Position numbers and translations under genes: made by a program | The notes under the pieces: model-generated | The model's input: the letters and a program-made list of their open reading frames with translations, nothing else | The model's database searches: none | What the model was told of the DNA's origin: nothing | Shown here: in pieces, positions 19,842-26,769 of the stretch | Numbering within the stretch: the first letter of the stretch is position 1 | How the letters are laid out: the number at the start of each line of letters is the position of its first letter | Source of the DNA: an uncultured Flavihumibacter sp. | GTDB lineage: Bacteria > Bacteroidota > Bacteroidia > Chitinophagales > Chitinophagaceae | NCBI GenBank assembly: GCA_946482545.1 | Contig: CAMLRX010000009.1 | Coordinates: 1 to 56,146, forward strand | DNA length: 56,146 nucleotides | Direction of reading: 5' to 3'

Positions 19842-20612
19842 ATGAACTTTAATTTGACCCAGATTCCTGAACGCATGGTGAAGCCAAGGCAGAATGGAAT
19901 CACAATGGTAATGGACAAAGGACTTAGTATAGAAGAGGCCAGGAATTTTATGAGTATATCCCATCCCCATACGGATATCGTAAAGCTCGGTTTCGGCACC
20001 TCCTTTGTTACCCCCAATCTCCGCGAAAAGATAGAAGTTTACCAGAAGAACAATATTCCGGTTTACTTCGGCGGAACGCTGTTCGAAGCTTTCCTGGTAC
20101 GCAATCAGTTTGAGGATTATATCGCCGTTTGCAAAGACTACGGTATTGAACACGTGGAAGTAAGTGACGGTTCGATCACGATTCCGCATGCTGAAAAATG
20201 CGGTTACATCGAAAAACTTACCAAACATTTTACCGTACTCAGTGAAGTGGGCAGTAAAGATGCCGCGCACATTATTCCCCCTTACAAATGGATCGAATTG
20301 ATGCGCGCTGAACTGGAAGCAGGTGCATCTTATGTGATCGCTGAGGCCCGGGAAGCTGGAAACGTAGGTATCTACCGCGGTTCAGGCGAAGTAAGGGAAG
20401 GACTGGTGCAGGAAATTCTTACCCAGATTCCTGAAGAGAAAATCATCTGGGAAGCACCACAGAAAGCACAACAATTGTACTTCCTGGAACTGATCGGCTG
20501 CAATGTAAACCTCGGTAACATCGCGCCTACTGAAATGATTGCGCTGGAAGCTATGCGCATCGGGCTTCGTGGAGACACTTTTCACCTTTACCTCGACAAA
20601 GCCGTACACTAA
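19842..20612 (+). CDS. Phosphosulfolactate synthase (ComA-like)
   Basis: A 256-aa TIM-barrel protein of the ComA family, which adds sulfite to phosphoenolpyruvate to form phosphosulfolactate. Family features seen are DIVKLGFGTS (about 46-55), the VYFGGTLFE strand (about 76-84), EVSDGSITIP, LSEVGSKD and ASYVIAEARE. In methanogens the enzyme starts coenzyme M synthesis. Bacteroidota have no coenzyme M, and a role in making sulfolactate or cysteate for sulfonolipids is a reasonable inference, not shown here. Its stop overlaps the aroE start (TAATG), so the two are coupled. The length matches the family and no truncation is seen. Confidence 0.87.
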   Translation: MNFNLTQIPERMVKPRQNGITMVMDKGLSIEEARNFMSISHPHTDIVKLGFGTSFVTPNLREKIEVYQKNNIPVYFGGTLFEAFLVRNQFEDYIAVCKDYGIEHVEVSDGSITIPHAEKCGYIEKLTKHFTVLSEVGSKDAAHIIPPYKWIELMRAELEAGASYVIAEAREAGNVGIYRGSGEVREGLVQEILTQIPEEKIIWEAPQKAQQLYFLELIGCNVNLGNIAPTEMIALEAMRIGLRGDTFHLYLDKAVH

Positions 20613-21349
20613 TGCCGCTCTACGGATTGATGGGCTATCCGCTGGGACACTCGTTTTCCCAGGCATATTTTAATAAGAAATTTCAAACACTCGGACTGGT
20701 GGGTTCCTATTATGTGAACTTTCCGCTGGCCGATATCGGGGAGTTTCCCGTGGTGGTTAAGGCCAATCCCGGACTTGCCGGATTGAATGTTACCATACCG
20801 CACAAAGAAAGCGTTATCCGATTCCTGGACGAACAGGATGAAGTGGTGCGTGCCTGTGGCGCCTGCAACTGCATCAGGTTTCGCGATGGTAAGCTGCAGG
20901 GGTTTAATACCGATGTGATCGGGTTTGAAAGATCCTGGGAGTCATTACTGAAGCCGCACCATACCCACGCGCTTGTTTTGGGAACAGGTGGTTCGTCCAA
21001 AGCGGTTGCGTATGTATTGAAGCAAAGAGGGATCGTTTTTTCATTCGTGAGCCGCACTGCAAGGCCGGATGAAAATATCATAGGGTATGAATCACTTACG
21101 GAGGAGCTTATGCGCAGTCATACCCTGCTGATCAACACCACACCACTGGGGATGGCACCAAAGGTGGCCGAAGCGCCGCCCATTCCATATCAGCACCTCA
21201 GTACTGCGCATTATTGTTACGACCTGGTATATAATCCTGCTGAAACACTTTTCCTGAGAAAGTCCAAAGAGCAGGGAGCCACTATTAAGAACGGGCACGA
21301 TATGCTCGAACTGCAGGCCGAAGCCGGTTGGGAAATATGGAACAGTTAA
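20612..21349 (+). CDS. aroE: Shikimate dehydrogenase
   Basis: AroE reduces 3-dehydroshikimate to shikimate with NADPH in aromatic amino-acid synthesis. The substrate domain has GYPLGHSFSQ (8-17), the catalytic Lys65 in NVTIPHKES and Asp101 in GFNTDVIGF. The NADPH loop is GTGGSSK (124-130). The C-terminus keeps NGHDMLELQAE. At 245 aa it is slightly short compared with the E. coli enzyme but complete. The start overlaps the upstream stop by one base. The 3' end overlaps the stop of the convergent thioesterase gene within a shared TTAA. Confidence 0.95.
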   Translation: MPLYGLMGYPLGHSFSQAYFNKKFQTLGLVGSYYVNFPLADIGEFPVVVKANPGLAGLNVTIPHKESVIRFLDEQDEVVRACGACNCIRFRDGKLQGFNTDVIGFERSWESLLKPHHTHALVLGTGGSSKAVAYVLKQRGIVFSFVSRTARPDENIIGYESLTEELMRSHTLLINTTPLGMAPKVAEAPPIPYQHLSTAHYCYDLVYNPAETLFLRKSKEQGATIKNGHDMLELQAEAGWEIWNS

Positions 21350-21777
21350 GCCTGTAGTTTTTCCGCAGCCAAATCAGGGATCGCAGCTACTTTGCGGGTG
21401 TCGTAGTTAAAACAGATCATTCCCGTTTTTGCTGTTGCCACCAGTTTCCGTGCGCCTTCCACTTCTTTTTCCAGTTTATAATAAAGCTCAAAGCCAACTT
21501 TTGAAAATTCCGCGACTGCTACGGAAGCGTGCACTTCATCTCCATAAAAAAGTTCAGCTTTGAATTCAATGGCCACATCAGCCATAATAAGACTCACACC
21601 CTCAAAAGAAAGTTCGGAGTAACCAAGGTGTCTCAAAAACTGCATTCTGGCTTCATGTAACATCGAGAGAATGGAGTCGTTTCCCACATGGCCGCCGTAA
21701 TTCACATCCGTGATCCGGACTGGTAGAGTAGTAGAAAAAGTGAAATTTCTGGGAAGCTCAATTTTAATGCGGGCCAT
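21346..21777 (-). CDS. Acyl-CoA thioesterase, 4HBT hotdog family
   Basis: A 143-aa single hotdog-fold protein. The segment TDVNYGGHVGNDSILSMLHE corresponds to the 4-hydroxybenzoyl-CoA thioesterase active-site region, with the Asp and Gly-His-x-Gly pattern. It would hydrolyse an acyl-CoA in the cytoplasm; the acyl group cannot be predicted. The start at ATG 21777 has a possible -7 box 14 bp upstream. The gene is convergent with aroE and overlaps its stop by 4 bp. It lies 23 bp downstream of the anti-sigma-like gene, so it could also receive read-through from that operon. Confidence 0.85.
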   Translation of the reverse strand: MARIKIELPRNFTFSTTLPVRITDVNYGGHVGNDSILSMLHEARMQFLRHLGYSELSFEGVSLIMADVAIEFKAELFYGDEVHASVAVAEFSKVGFELYYKLEKEVEGARKLVATAKTGMICFNYDTRKVAAIPDLAAEKLQA

Positions 21778-21790
21778 GTTTTTTTTGCGG

Positions 21791-21798
21791 CGAAGATA
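21791..21798 (-). promoter_or_regulatory. Possible promoter -7 box of the thioesterase
   Basis: The minus strand reads TATCTTCG, one base from TAnnTTTG, 14 bp before the start codon. The same octamer occurs before the second thioesterase gene at 51607-51614. Confidence 0.35.
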
Positions 21799-21800
21799 AA

Positions 21801-22526
21801 TCAGTTTTTATCCAGAACTTCCATCAGGGAGAGCAGGTCCATCATATTTGAAGCAGACGGAATGAAGGCACTTTCAGCCAACTGTGTTTTCCATGAACGT
21901 ATTTTCTGGGCCAGTTGCATGGTCTCGAAGGAAGAGGCTTCACCTTCTGTAATGCCCATATCAGCGAGGACCGCAGCCGCTATTTTCCTGGACACACGTA
22001 CCTGATTCCCATCGCTGGTGGTCAGGTAAATATAATTTTCGTTCACGAGGTCGGTCCCATCTTGTCTGGAAAGCCGTTTTTCAAGCGTCTGCGCAATCTG
22101 GCCAGGGCCAAAATCTCCTGAACGGAAGTTCGCGGTATGCGAAACATAAACGGGAGAAGGTGTGTGCGACCGCGGTGTTTGATTATTTGAAACCTGAGCG
22201 TAAACACTTGAACGCCTGCTGGTGGAATTGTAGGATGTCTCCTCTTCATTTGCGGGAACCGGTATGGTAACGCCACTGTTTTCGGGGATTGAACTGTTGC
22301 TGTTGGAGGCTATGGCGGCGTCCTCCGTGTTTTTAGCGGTGTTCCACCAAAGTAAAGCGGTGGTAGCCAGGATCAGCACAGATGCGGCGTATTTTACCCA
22401 AACCGGGATTTTCACTGTTCGGGCAGGTGTTTTTTCACTTATGGAAACGATAATGTTTTCCCAGGCTCCGGGCGGAGGTGGGGCTTCATAATCGAATATC
22501 TTTTTCCTGGTTTCTTCCCGTATCAT
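21801..22526 (-). CDS. Anti-sigma-factor-like single-pass membrane protein
   Basis: A 241-aa protein with a short cytoplasmic N-terminus (EAPPPPGAWENI, about 14-25), one membrane segment (about 42-61, WVKYAASVLILATTALLWW) and a Ser/Asn/Thr-rich outer part. No family is recognised by sequence. Its start overlaps the stop of an ECF sigma gene by 4 bp (ATGA), and the topology fits a sigma-regulator membrane protein that holds the sigma factor until an outside signal arrives. That role is inferred from context. A C-terminal helical region (about 180-241) may bind a partner. Confidence 0.65.
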   Translation of the reverse strand: MIREETRKKIFDYEAPPPPGAWENIIVSISEKTPARTVKIPVWVKYAASVLILATTALLWWNTAKNTEDAAIASNSNSSIPENSGVTIPVPANEEETSYNSTSRRSSVYAQVSNNQTPRSHTPSPVYVSHTANFRSGDFGPGQIAQTLEKRLSRQDGTDLVNENYIYLTTSDGNQVRVSRKIAAAVLADMGITEGEASSFETMQLAQKIRSWKTQLAESAFIPSASNMMDLLSLMEVLDKN

Positions 22527-23032
22527 GATCCGGATTTTAGGGTTGTTCTTCTTTCGGATAAATAGGTTTGTACTAAGCGCTGCAATACTGCTTTGGCGCG
22601 TGCAAGTTGTGATTTACTTGTTCCTTCACTGATGCCCAGCATCTCCGCAATCTCTTTATGGCCATAACCTTCAATCACATACAGGTTAAAAACGGCCCTG
22701 TATCCGGGAGATAGCTGCCTTACCAAAGCGATAATATCTTTCTCCGCAAGCCTGTCCAATGCGCTCTCCTCGGTAGTTTCAATGGCCGCTTCTTCTTTTT
22801 CAGTAACGGGCTGCAGGTGTTTTCTTCTCCTGAAATGTTCGATTGCAGTATTGATGACGATACGCCTGATCCAACCTTCAAAAGAACCTTCCTGCCTGAA
22901 TTTCTCCAGGTTTTTGAATACCTTGATAAAGCCTTCCTGTAAAATATCCTGCGCTTCTTCCTGGTCGCTGGTGTAACGGAGGCAAACCCCGTACATTTTG
23001 GGCGCGAACCTTTCGTACAGCGCAGCCTGCAT
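22523..23032 (-). CDS. ECF-type RNA polymerase sigma factor
   Basis: A sigma-70 family factor with region 2 (EEAQDILQEGFIKVF, then FEGWIRRIVINTAI) and region 4 with a helix-turn-helix (GHKEIAEMLGISEGTSKSQL). A charged linker separates them. The annotated start, ATG 23032, gives 169 aa but cuts off residues normally conserved in the family. In-frame upstream sequence back to 23098 encodes EEYDLIRGCLEGDRK, a typical ECF N-terminus, yet contains no ATG, GTG or TTG before the in-frame stop at 23111-23113. A non-standard start such as ATC 23098 or ATA 23104, coupled to the rdgB stop, is possible. The gene overlaps the anti-sigma-like gene by 4 bp. Confidence 0.88.
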   Translation of the reverse strand: MQAALYERFAPKMYGVCLRYTSDQEEAQDILQEGFIKVFKNLEKFRQEGSFEGWIRRIVINTAIEHFRRRKHLQPVTEKEEAAIETTEESALDRLAEKDIIALVRQLSPGYRAVFNLYVIEGYGHKEIAEMLGISEGTSKSQLARAKAVLQRLVQTYLSERRTTLKSGS

Positions 23033-23103
23033 TTTACGGTCGCCTTCCAGGCATCCCCTTATAAGGTCGTATTCTTCGATATTTTGGTTGGCAGCGATAA
23101 GTA

Positions 23104-23694
23104 TTATTTTTTAACATAATTGTTCAAAAAGCTTACCAACTGTTCCACCGCTTTTTTCCGGTGGCTGAACATGTTTTTTTCTTCCATGGTCATTTGGGCG
23201 AAACTGCAGTTCGCACCCTGGGGTACAAATATGGGGTCATATCCAAAGCCGCCCATGCCGTTCGGCTCATTCAGGATTGTGCCTTCGCATATGCCTTCAA
23301 AAAGATGGTGCGCCCCGTTGATCCTCAGGGAAATTACGGTCCGGAAGCGAGCGGAGCGGTCTTCTTTGCCTATCATTTCGGAAAGGAGCTTTTCAACATT
23401 CTTATCAAAAGACTTGTCTTCACCAGCGTAGCGCGCACTTTTTACGCCTGGCGCGCCGTTCAGGGCAGTAACTTCAAGACCGGTATCCTCACTGAAGCAG
23501 TTGTTGCCTGTCAGTTGGAGGATGGTCGCGGATTTTTCCGCTGCATTTTCTTCCAGGGTGTCGTGTGGTTCCGGGATATCTATGTTGATGCCCGCTTCTT
23601 TCAGAGTGGTGATCAGGAATTGTGATCCGGTGGCCGCACGTATCTCGTCTACTTTGTGCTGGTTATTGGTGGCGAAGATCAGGGGTGTATTCAT
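23104..23694 (-). CDS. rdgB: XTP/dITP diphosphatase (Ham1/RdgB)
   Basis: RdgB removes non-canonical purine nucleotides by hydrolysing XTP, dITP and ITP to monophosphates, keeping them out of DNA and RNA. The family motifs are all present: FATNNQHKVDEI near the N-terminus, FSEDTGLEV with the catalytic acidic residues (about 67-75), GGFGYDPIF, and the C-terminal SHRKKA. The 196-aa length is normal. The gene starts 3 bp after the stop of the upstream unknown gene. Its own stop lies within the region that would encode the N-terminus of the sigma factor. Confidence 0.95.
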   Translation of the reverse strand: MNTPLIFATNNQHKVDEIRAATGSQFLITTLKEAGINIDIPEPHDTLEENAAEKSATILQLTGNNCFSEDTGLEVTALNGAPGVKSARYAGEDKSFDKNVEKLLSEMIGKEDRSARFRTVISLRINGAHHLFEGICEGTILNEPNGMGGFGYDPIFVPQGANCSFAQMTMEEKNMFSHRKKAVEQLVSFLNNYVKK

Positions 23695-23697
23695 TCG

Positions 23698-24213
23698 TTA
23701 AAGTTGGAACATTTTTTTGAGGTTGAGCCAGAGCCTGCCTTTGATGGATTTGGCGGTATCGCTTTGCTGGTTCATCGCCTCGAGTGGGGGAGAAGATATG
23801 AACTGGGTCTGGTCGATGGTTTGCAATTCCAGTTCTTCAAGGCGGAAAGGCGCTTCGATGGCTGGTGATGTTATGCCGAGCCATATCTGGCAGGCAGGGG
23901 AAAGTTCGCTTACGATCCTGTTGAAAGTAAGCCCCGCATGTTGCGCGATGTTCAAAATACCCACTTCATCCAAAGACAGTTTACAGGCCTGAAGGATATT
24001 GGTGAGGAAATTCAGTTGTTCCTCCGGCAGGTGCACTTCGTTCGGGTAGCGGACAAGGATCAGTATTTTCCTGGAAAAGTTACCCAGTATTTTCACTGGC
24101 GGAACCTCGTTTAAAGACGGAGATTCCGTTGTTTTTTCCGGGATAATAACCAGTCCCCGCCGGTAAAACTGCGCCATTTGCTGCGGTGCCAGGTGAATGT
24201 TGTTGATGCTCAT
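23698..24213 (-). CDS. Conserved-looking protein of unknown function
   Basis: A 171-aa soluble protein I do not recognise. It begins MSINNIHLAPQQMAQFYRRG, has a beta-strand-like core (SRKILILVRYPNEVHLPEEQ) and a helix-rich middle (LNFLTNILQACKLSLDEVGI). There is no signal peptide or membrane segment. The pattern loosely recalls small replication-associated subunits of Bacteroidota, but I cannot assign it. It is the first gene of the minus-strand operon that continues into rdgB after 3 bp and then into the sigma and anti-sigma-like genes. Confidence 0.6.
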   Translation of the reverse strand: MSINNIHLAPQQMAQFYRRGLVIIPEKTTESPSLNEVPPVKILGNFSRKILILVRYPNEVHLPEEQLNFLTNILQACKLSLDEVGILNIAQHAGLTFNRIVSELSPACQIWLGITSPAIEAPFRLEELELQTIDQTQFISSPPLEAMNQQSDTAKSIKGRLWLNLKKMFQL

Positions 24214-24250
24214 ATTGGTGTGGCCCTCGGAAGGCGAAGGCTTTTTTCTT

Positions 24251-24258
24251 TACATTTG
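24251..24258 (+). promoter_or_regulatory. Promoter -7 box of ilvE
   Basis: TACATTTG is a perfect -7 box 18 bp before the ilvE start. Its expected transcript start lies inside the minus-strand box at 24262-24269. Confidence 0.7.
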
Positions 24259-24261
24259 TAG

Positions 24262-24269
24262 CAAAAATA
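24262..24269 (-). promoter_or_regulatory. Promoter -7 box of the unknown-rdgB-sigma operon
   Basis: The minus strand reads TATTTTTG, a full -7 match, 48 bp before ATG 24213. Only 3 bp separate it from the plus-strand box, so the two divergent promoters cannot be occupied together. Confidence 0.6.
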
Positions 24270-24276
24270 GAGAATT

Positions 24277-25341
24277 ATGATTGCAGCTATGGATATTCCC
24301 GTAACAAAAGCGAGCAAGAGCAAGCTGACTGATATGGACATGAACAATCTTCCTTTCGGAAAATTTTTTACCGATCACATGCTGGTGGCCGAATATGAAA
24401 ATGGTACATGGAAACAGCCGGTGATTAAGCCCTATGGTCCGATTCAGCTTGACCCCGCCAATGCAGCGCTTCATTACGGACAATCCATTTTCGAAGGCAT
24501 TAAAGCTTATCGGAATGAGGCCGGAGAAGCATTTATTTTCCGCCCTTTCGACAATTATAAAAGATTCAACATCTCCGCGAAACGCATGAGTATGCCTGAA
24601 GTACCGGAAGATATTTTTATTGAAGGAATGCGCCAGTTGATAGACCTGGAGAAGAACTGGATTCCCGCAAAAAAAGACCATTCCCTATACATCAGGCCGT
24701 TTATGTTTGCAGCAGATGATACCATCGGGGTGAAGCCGGCAGACAAATACCTGTTCATGATCATCTTAAGTCCTACCGGTCCCTATTATGCCGCGCCGAT
24801 GCGCATTTATGTCGAAGATAAATACACCCGCGCTGCTCCGGGCGGAATCGGGTTCGCCAAAGCGGCGGGCAACTACGCGTCCAGTTTGCTGGCCGCGTCA
24901 GAAGCGAAGGCCAAAGGGTTCGACCAGGTGCTCTGGACGGATGCTTTTGAACACAAATACGTGCAGGAAGTAGGTACAATGAACGTGTTCTTCCAGTTGG
25001 GGAACAAAATCGTTACCCCGGGACTGGAAAACGGGGCCATCCTGGCCGGCGTTACCCGGAATAGTGTAATCACCGTATTACAGGAACTGGGCTATGAAGT
25101 GGAAGAGCGCGACATTAAAATAGATGAACTGATTGAAGCATACAAAGCAGGTGAACTGAAAGAGGCTTTCGGTACCGGTACCGCGGCTACCATCAGCATG
25201 ATTAAAGAACTGCATTATAAAGGATATTCCATGACCTTCGATACAGCCACCTGGAAAACCAGCCCGGCCATTTCCGCCCGGATGAACGAGATCAGGGAAG
25301 GAAAAACGGAAGATGTTCATGGCTGGATGTTCCGTGTTTAA
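24277..25341 (+). CDS. ilvE: Branched-chain amino acid aminotransferase
   Basis: A class IV PLP-dependent aminotransferase that interconverts Leu, Ile and Val with their 2-oxo acids, using 2-oxoglutarate. The PLP-binding Lys is expected at 195 in FAKAAGNYASS. Substrate and cofactor motifs include LHYGQSIFEG (66-75), VQEVGTMNVFF and EAFGTGTAATIS. At 354 aa it is the longer type II form similar to eukaryotic BCATs. ATG 24277 and ATG 24289 are both possible starts; the first fits the promoter spacing. Downstream, a separate promoter opens the rpsL operon. Confidence 0.95.
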   Translation: MIAAMDIPVTKASKSKLTDMDMNNLPFGKFFTDHMLVAEYENGTWKQPVIKPYGPIQLDPANAALHYGQSIFEGIKAYRNEAGEAFIFRPFDNYKRFNISAKRMSMPEVPEDIFIEGMRQLIDLEKNWIPAKKDHSLYIRPFMFAADDTIGVKPADKYLFMIILSPTGPYYAAPMRIYVEDKYTRAAPGGIGFAKAAGNYASSLLAASEAKAKGFDQVLWTDAFEHKYVQEVGTMNVFFQLGNKIVTPGLENGAILAGVTRNSVITVLQELGYEVEERDIKIDELIEAYKAGELKEAFGTGTAATISMIKELHYKGYSMTFDTATWKTSPAISARMNEIREGKTEDVHGWMFRV

Positions 25342-25436
25342 GCGAATAAAGAATTGATTATTAACATATTTTCCACCCTGGGATGATGGAAATCAAAAAA
25401 AATCAGTGCATTTTTTTTGATTCTGCAATTAAATCG

Positions 25437-25444
25437 TACTTTTG
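25437..25444 (+). promoter_or_regulatory. Promoter of rpsL-rpsG
   Basis: TACTTTTG follows a T-rich stretch ending in TTTG about 17 nt upstream and lies 27 bp before rpsL. The T-rich element is typical of strong translation-gene promoters in this phylum. Confidence 0.75.
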
Positions 25445-25471
25445 CCGTCCCAAAAATATAAATAGGTTCAG

Positions 25472-25852
25472 ATGCCTACAATACAACAATTAGTAAGAAA
25501 AGGAAGAGAAATTATCAAGGCCAAGAGCAAATCCAGAGCACTGGATGCGTGCCCTCAACGTCGTGGTGTATGTACCCGTGTGTACACTACCACGCCTAAG
25601 AAGCCTAACTCCGCGCTTCGTAAAGTTGCGAAAGTGCGTTTGACCAACAAAGTAGAGGTGATCGCCTACATCCCAGGTGAAGGCCACAACCTCCAGGAAC
25701 ACTCCATCGTGCTGATCCGTGGCGGTCGTGTGAAGGATTTGCCAGGTGTACGTTACCACATCGTTCGTGGTAGCCTCGATACTGCCGGTGTTAAAGACCG
25801 TAAGCAAAGCCGTTCCAAATACGGAACCAAGCGCGAAAAAGCTAAAAAATAA
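25472..25852 (+). CDS. rpsL: 30S ribosomal protein S12
   Basis: S12 sits at the decoding centre of the small subunit and controls accuracy. The 126-aa protein has the near-invariant segments [17 protein letters not shown] and [10 protein letters not shown] and ends [13 protein letters not shown]. The two Lys positions where streptomycin-resistance substitutions usually arise (in PKKPNS and GRVKDLPG) are wild type. It is first in the str operon and is followed after 86 bp by rpsG. Confidence 0.98.
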   Translation: MPTIQQLVRKGREIIKAKSKSRALDACPQRRGVCTRVYTTTPKKPNSALRKVAKVRLTNKVEVIAYIPGEGHNLQEHSIVLIRGGRVKDLPGVRYHIVRGSLDTAGVKDRKQSRSKYGTKREKAKK

Positions 25853-25938
25853 TTCACTTAATAATTCGCCGGTGTGCTGAGTAAAGTTTTAATACTTGAA
25901 GACATTCAGCCACGTTGGTGTACTAAAAATTAACAAAG

Positions 25939-26406
25939 ATGCGTAAAGCACAAGCCAAGAAGCTTCCCTTAGCACCTGATCCCAGGTACAATGACAAGCT
26001 GGTTACCCGTTTCGTGAACAACATCATGTGGGAAGGTAAAAAAAGTATCGCCTACGAAATTTTCTACAACGCACTGGATAAAGTTGCCAAACAAACCGGT
26101 GAAGACGGATACGAAATCTGGCGCAGAGCGCTGGCCAACGTAACTCCCGCTGTAGAAGTTCGTTCCCGCAGGATCGGTGGCGCCACTTTCCAGATTCCTT
26201 CTGAAGTTCGCCCCGACAGAAAAATCTCCCTGAGCATCAAGTGGCTGGTTCGTTTCAGCCGCGAGCGCAACGGCAGAAGCATGGCCGACAAACTGGCCAA
26301 CGAAATCGTAGCCGCTGCAAAAGGGGAAGGTTCCGCATTCAAAAAGAAAGAAGATACGCACCGTATGGCTGAAGCCAACAAAGCGTTCTCTCACTTCCGC
26401 TTCTAA
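25939..26406 (+). CDS. rpsG: 30S ribosomal protein S7
   Basis: S7 nucleates assembly of the 30S head and contacts the E-site tRNA. The 155-aa protein shows the expected [20 protein letters not shown] start and the [16 protein letters not shown] beta-hairpin that binds 16S rRNA. A strong terminator follows directly, so fusA is expressed mainly from its own promoter rather than from the rpsL promoter. Confidence 0.98.
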   Translation: MRKAQAKKLPLAPDPRYNDKLVTRFVNNIMWEGKKSIAYEIFYNALDKVAKQTGEDGYEIWRRALANVTPAVEVRSRRIGGATFQIPSEVRPDRKISLSIKWLVRFSRERNGRSMADKLANEIVAAAKGEGSAFKKKEDTHRMAEANKAFSHFRF

Positions 26407-26428
26407 TACTATTGTTGATATACTTCAG

Positions 26429-26460
26429 AAAGCCCCCATTGAACCGGGGGCTTTTCTTTT
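26429..26460 (+). terminator. Intrinsic terminator after rpsG
   Basis: AAAGCCCCC pairs with GGGGGCTTT around an eight-base loop and is followed by a T-rich run (CTTTTCTTTT). It separates rpsL-rpsG from fusA. Confidence 0.92.
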
Positions 26461-26583
26461 TATATGATGTTTGGGTTAACGCTGTTTCCCGCATTCATGC
26501 TGCTCCAGCCACTTTCTGCCACTCGTTCAGCCCAATATGCTCCCAAAAACTACCGCATTAATTTATCTCTGGCCTTATAATCA

Positions 26584-26661
26584 ACGCTTTGCGTCCCTGC
26601 TTCTTTGCGTCTTTGCGTGAAATCTCCGTAACGTTCGCAAAGGCGCTAAGACGCAAAGGAA
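26584..26661. repeat. GCGTCTTTGCGT-type intergenic repeat with inverted arm
   Basis: The 37 bases 26584-26620 match 44899-44935 at 33 positions on the same strand. A further arm here (about 26637-26660, CGCAAAGGCGCTAAGACGCAAAG) is nearly the reverse complement of TTTGCGTCTTTGCG and could form a hairpin. The repeat lies in the 363-bp gap 26407-26769, which also holds the rpsG terminator and fusA promoter. The rest of that gap shows nothing I can name. Confidence 0.75.
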
Positions 26662-26701
26662 AGCCGCTTGCAGGAACACGGCATCCCAATATTCACACCC
26701 G

Positions 26702-26732
26702 ATTGCTTGTATTATAGAATTCACTACCTTTG
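26702..26732 (+). promoter_or_regulatory. Promoter of fusA
   Basis: ATTG (26702-26705), one base from the TTTG -33 box, is followed after 19 nt by TACCTTTG (26725-26732), a perfect -7 box. It is 37 bp before the fusA start. Confidence 0.8.
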
Positions 26733-26769
26733 CACCCCAAATAACATTCTTAATAGTCATTACTAATTT

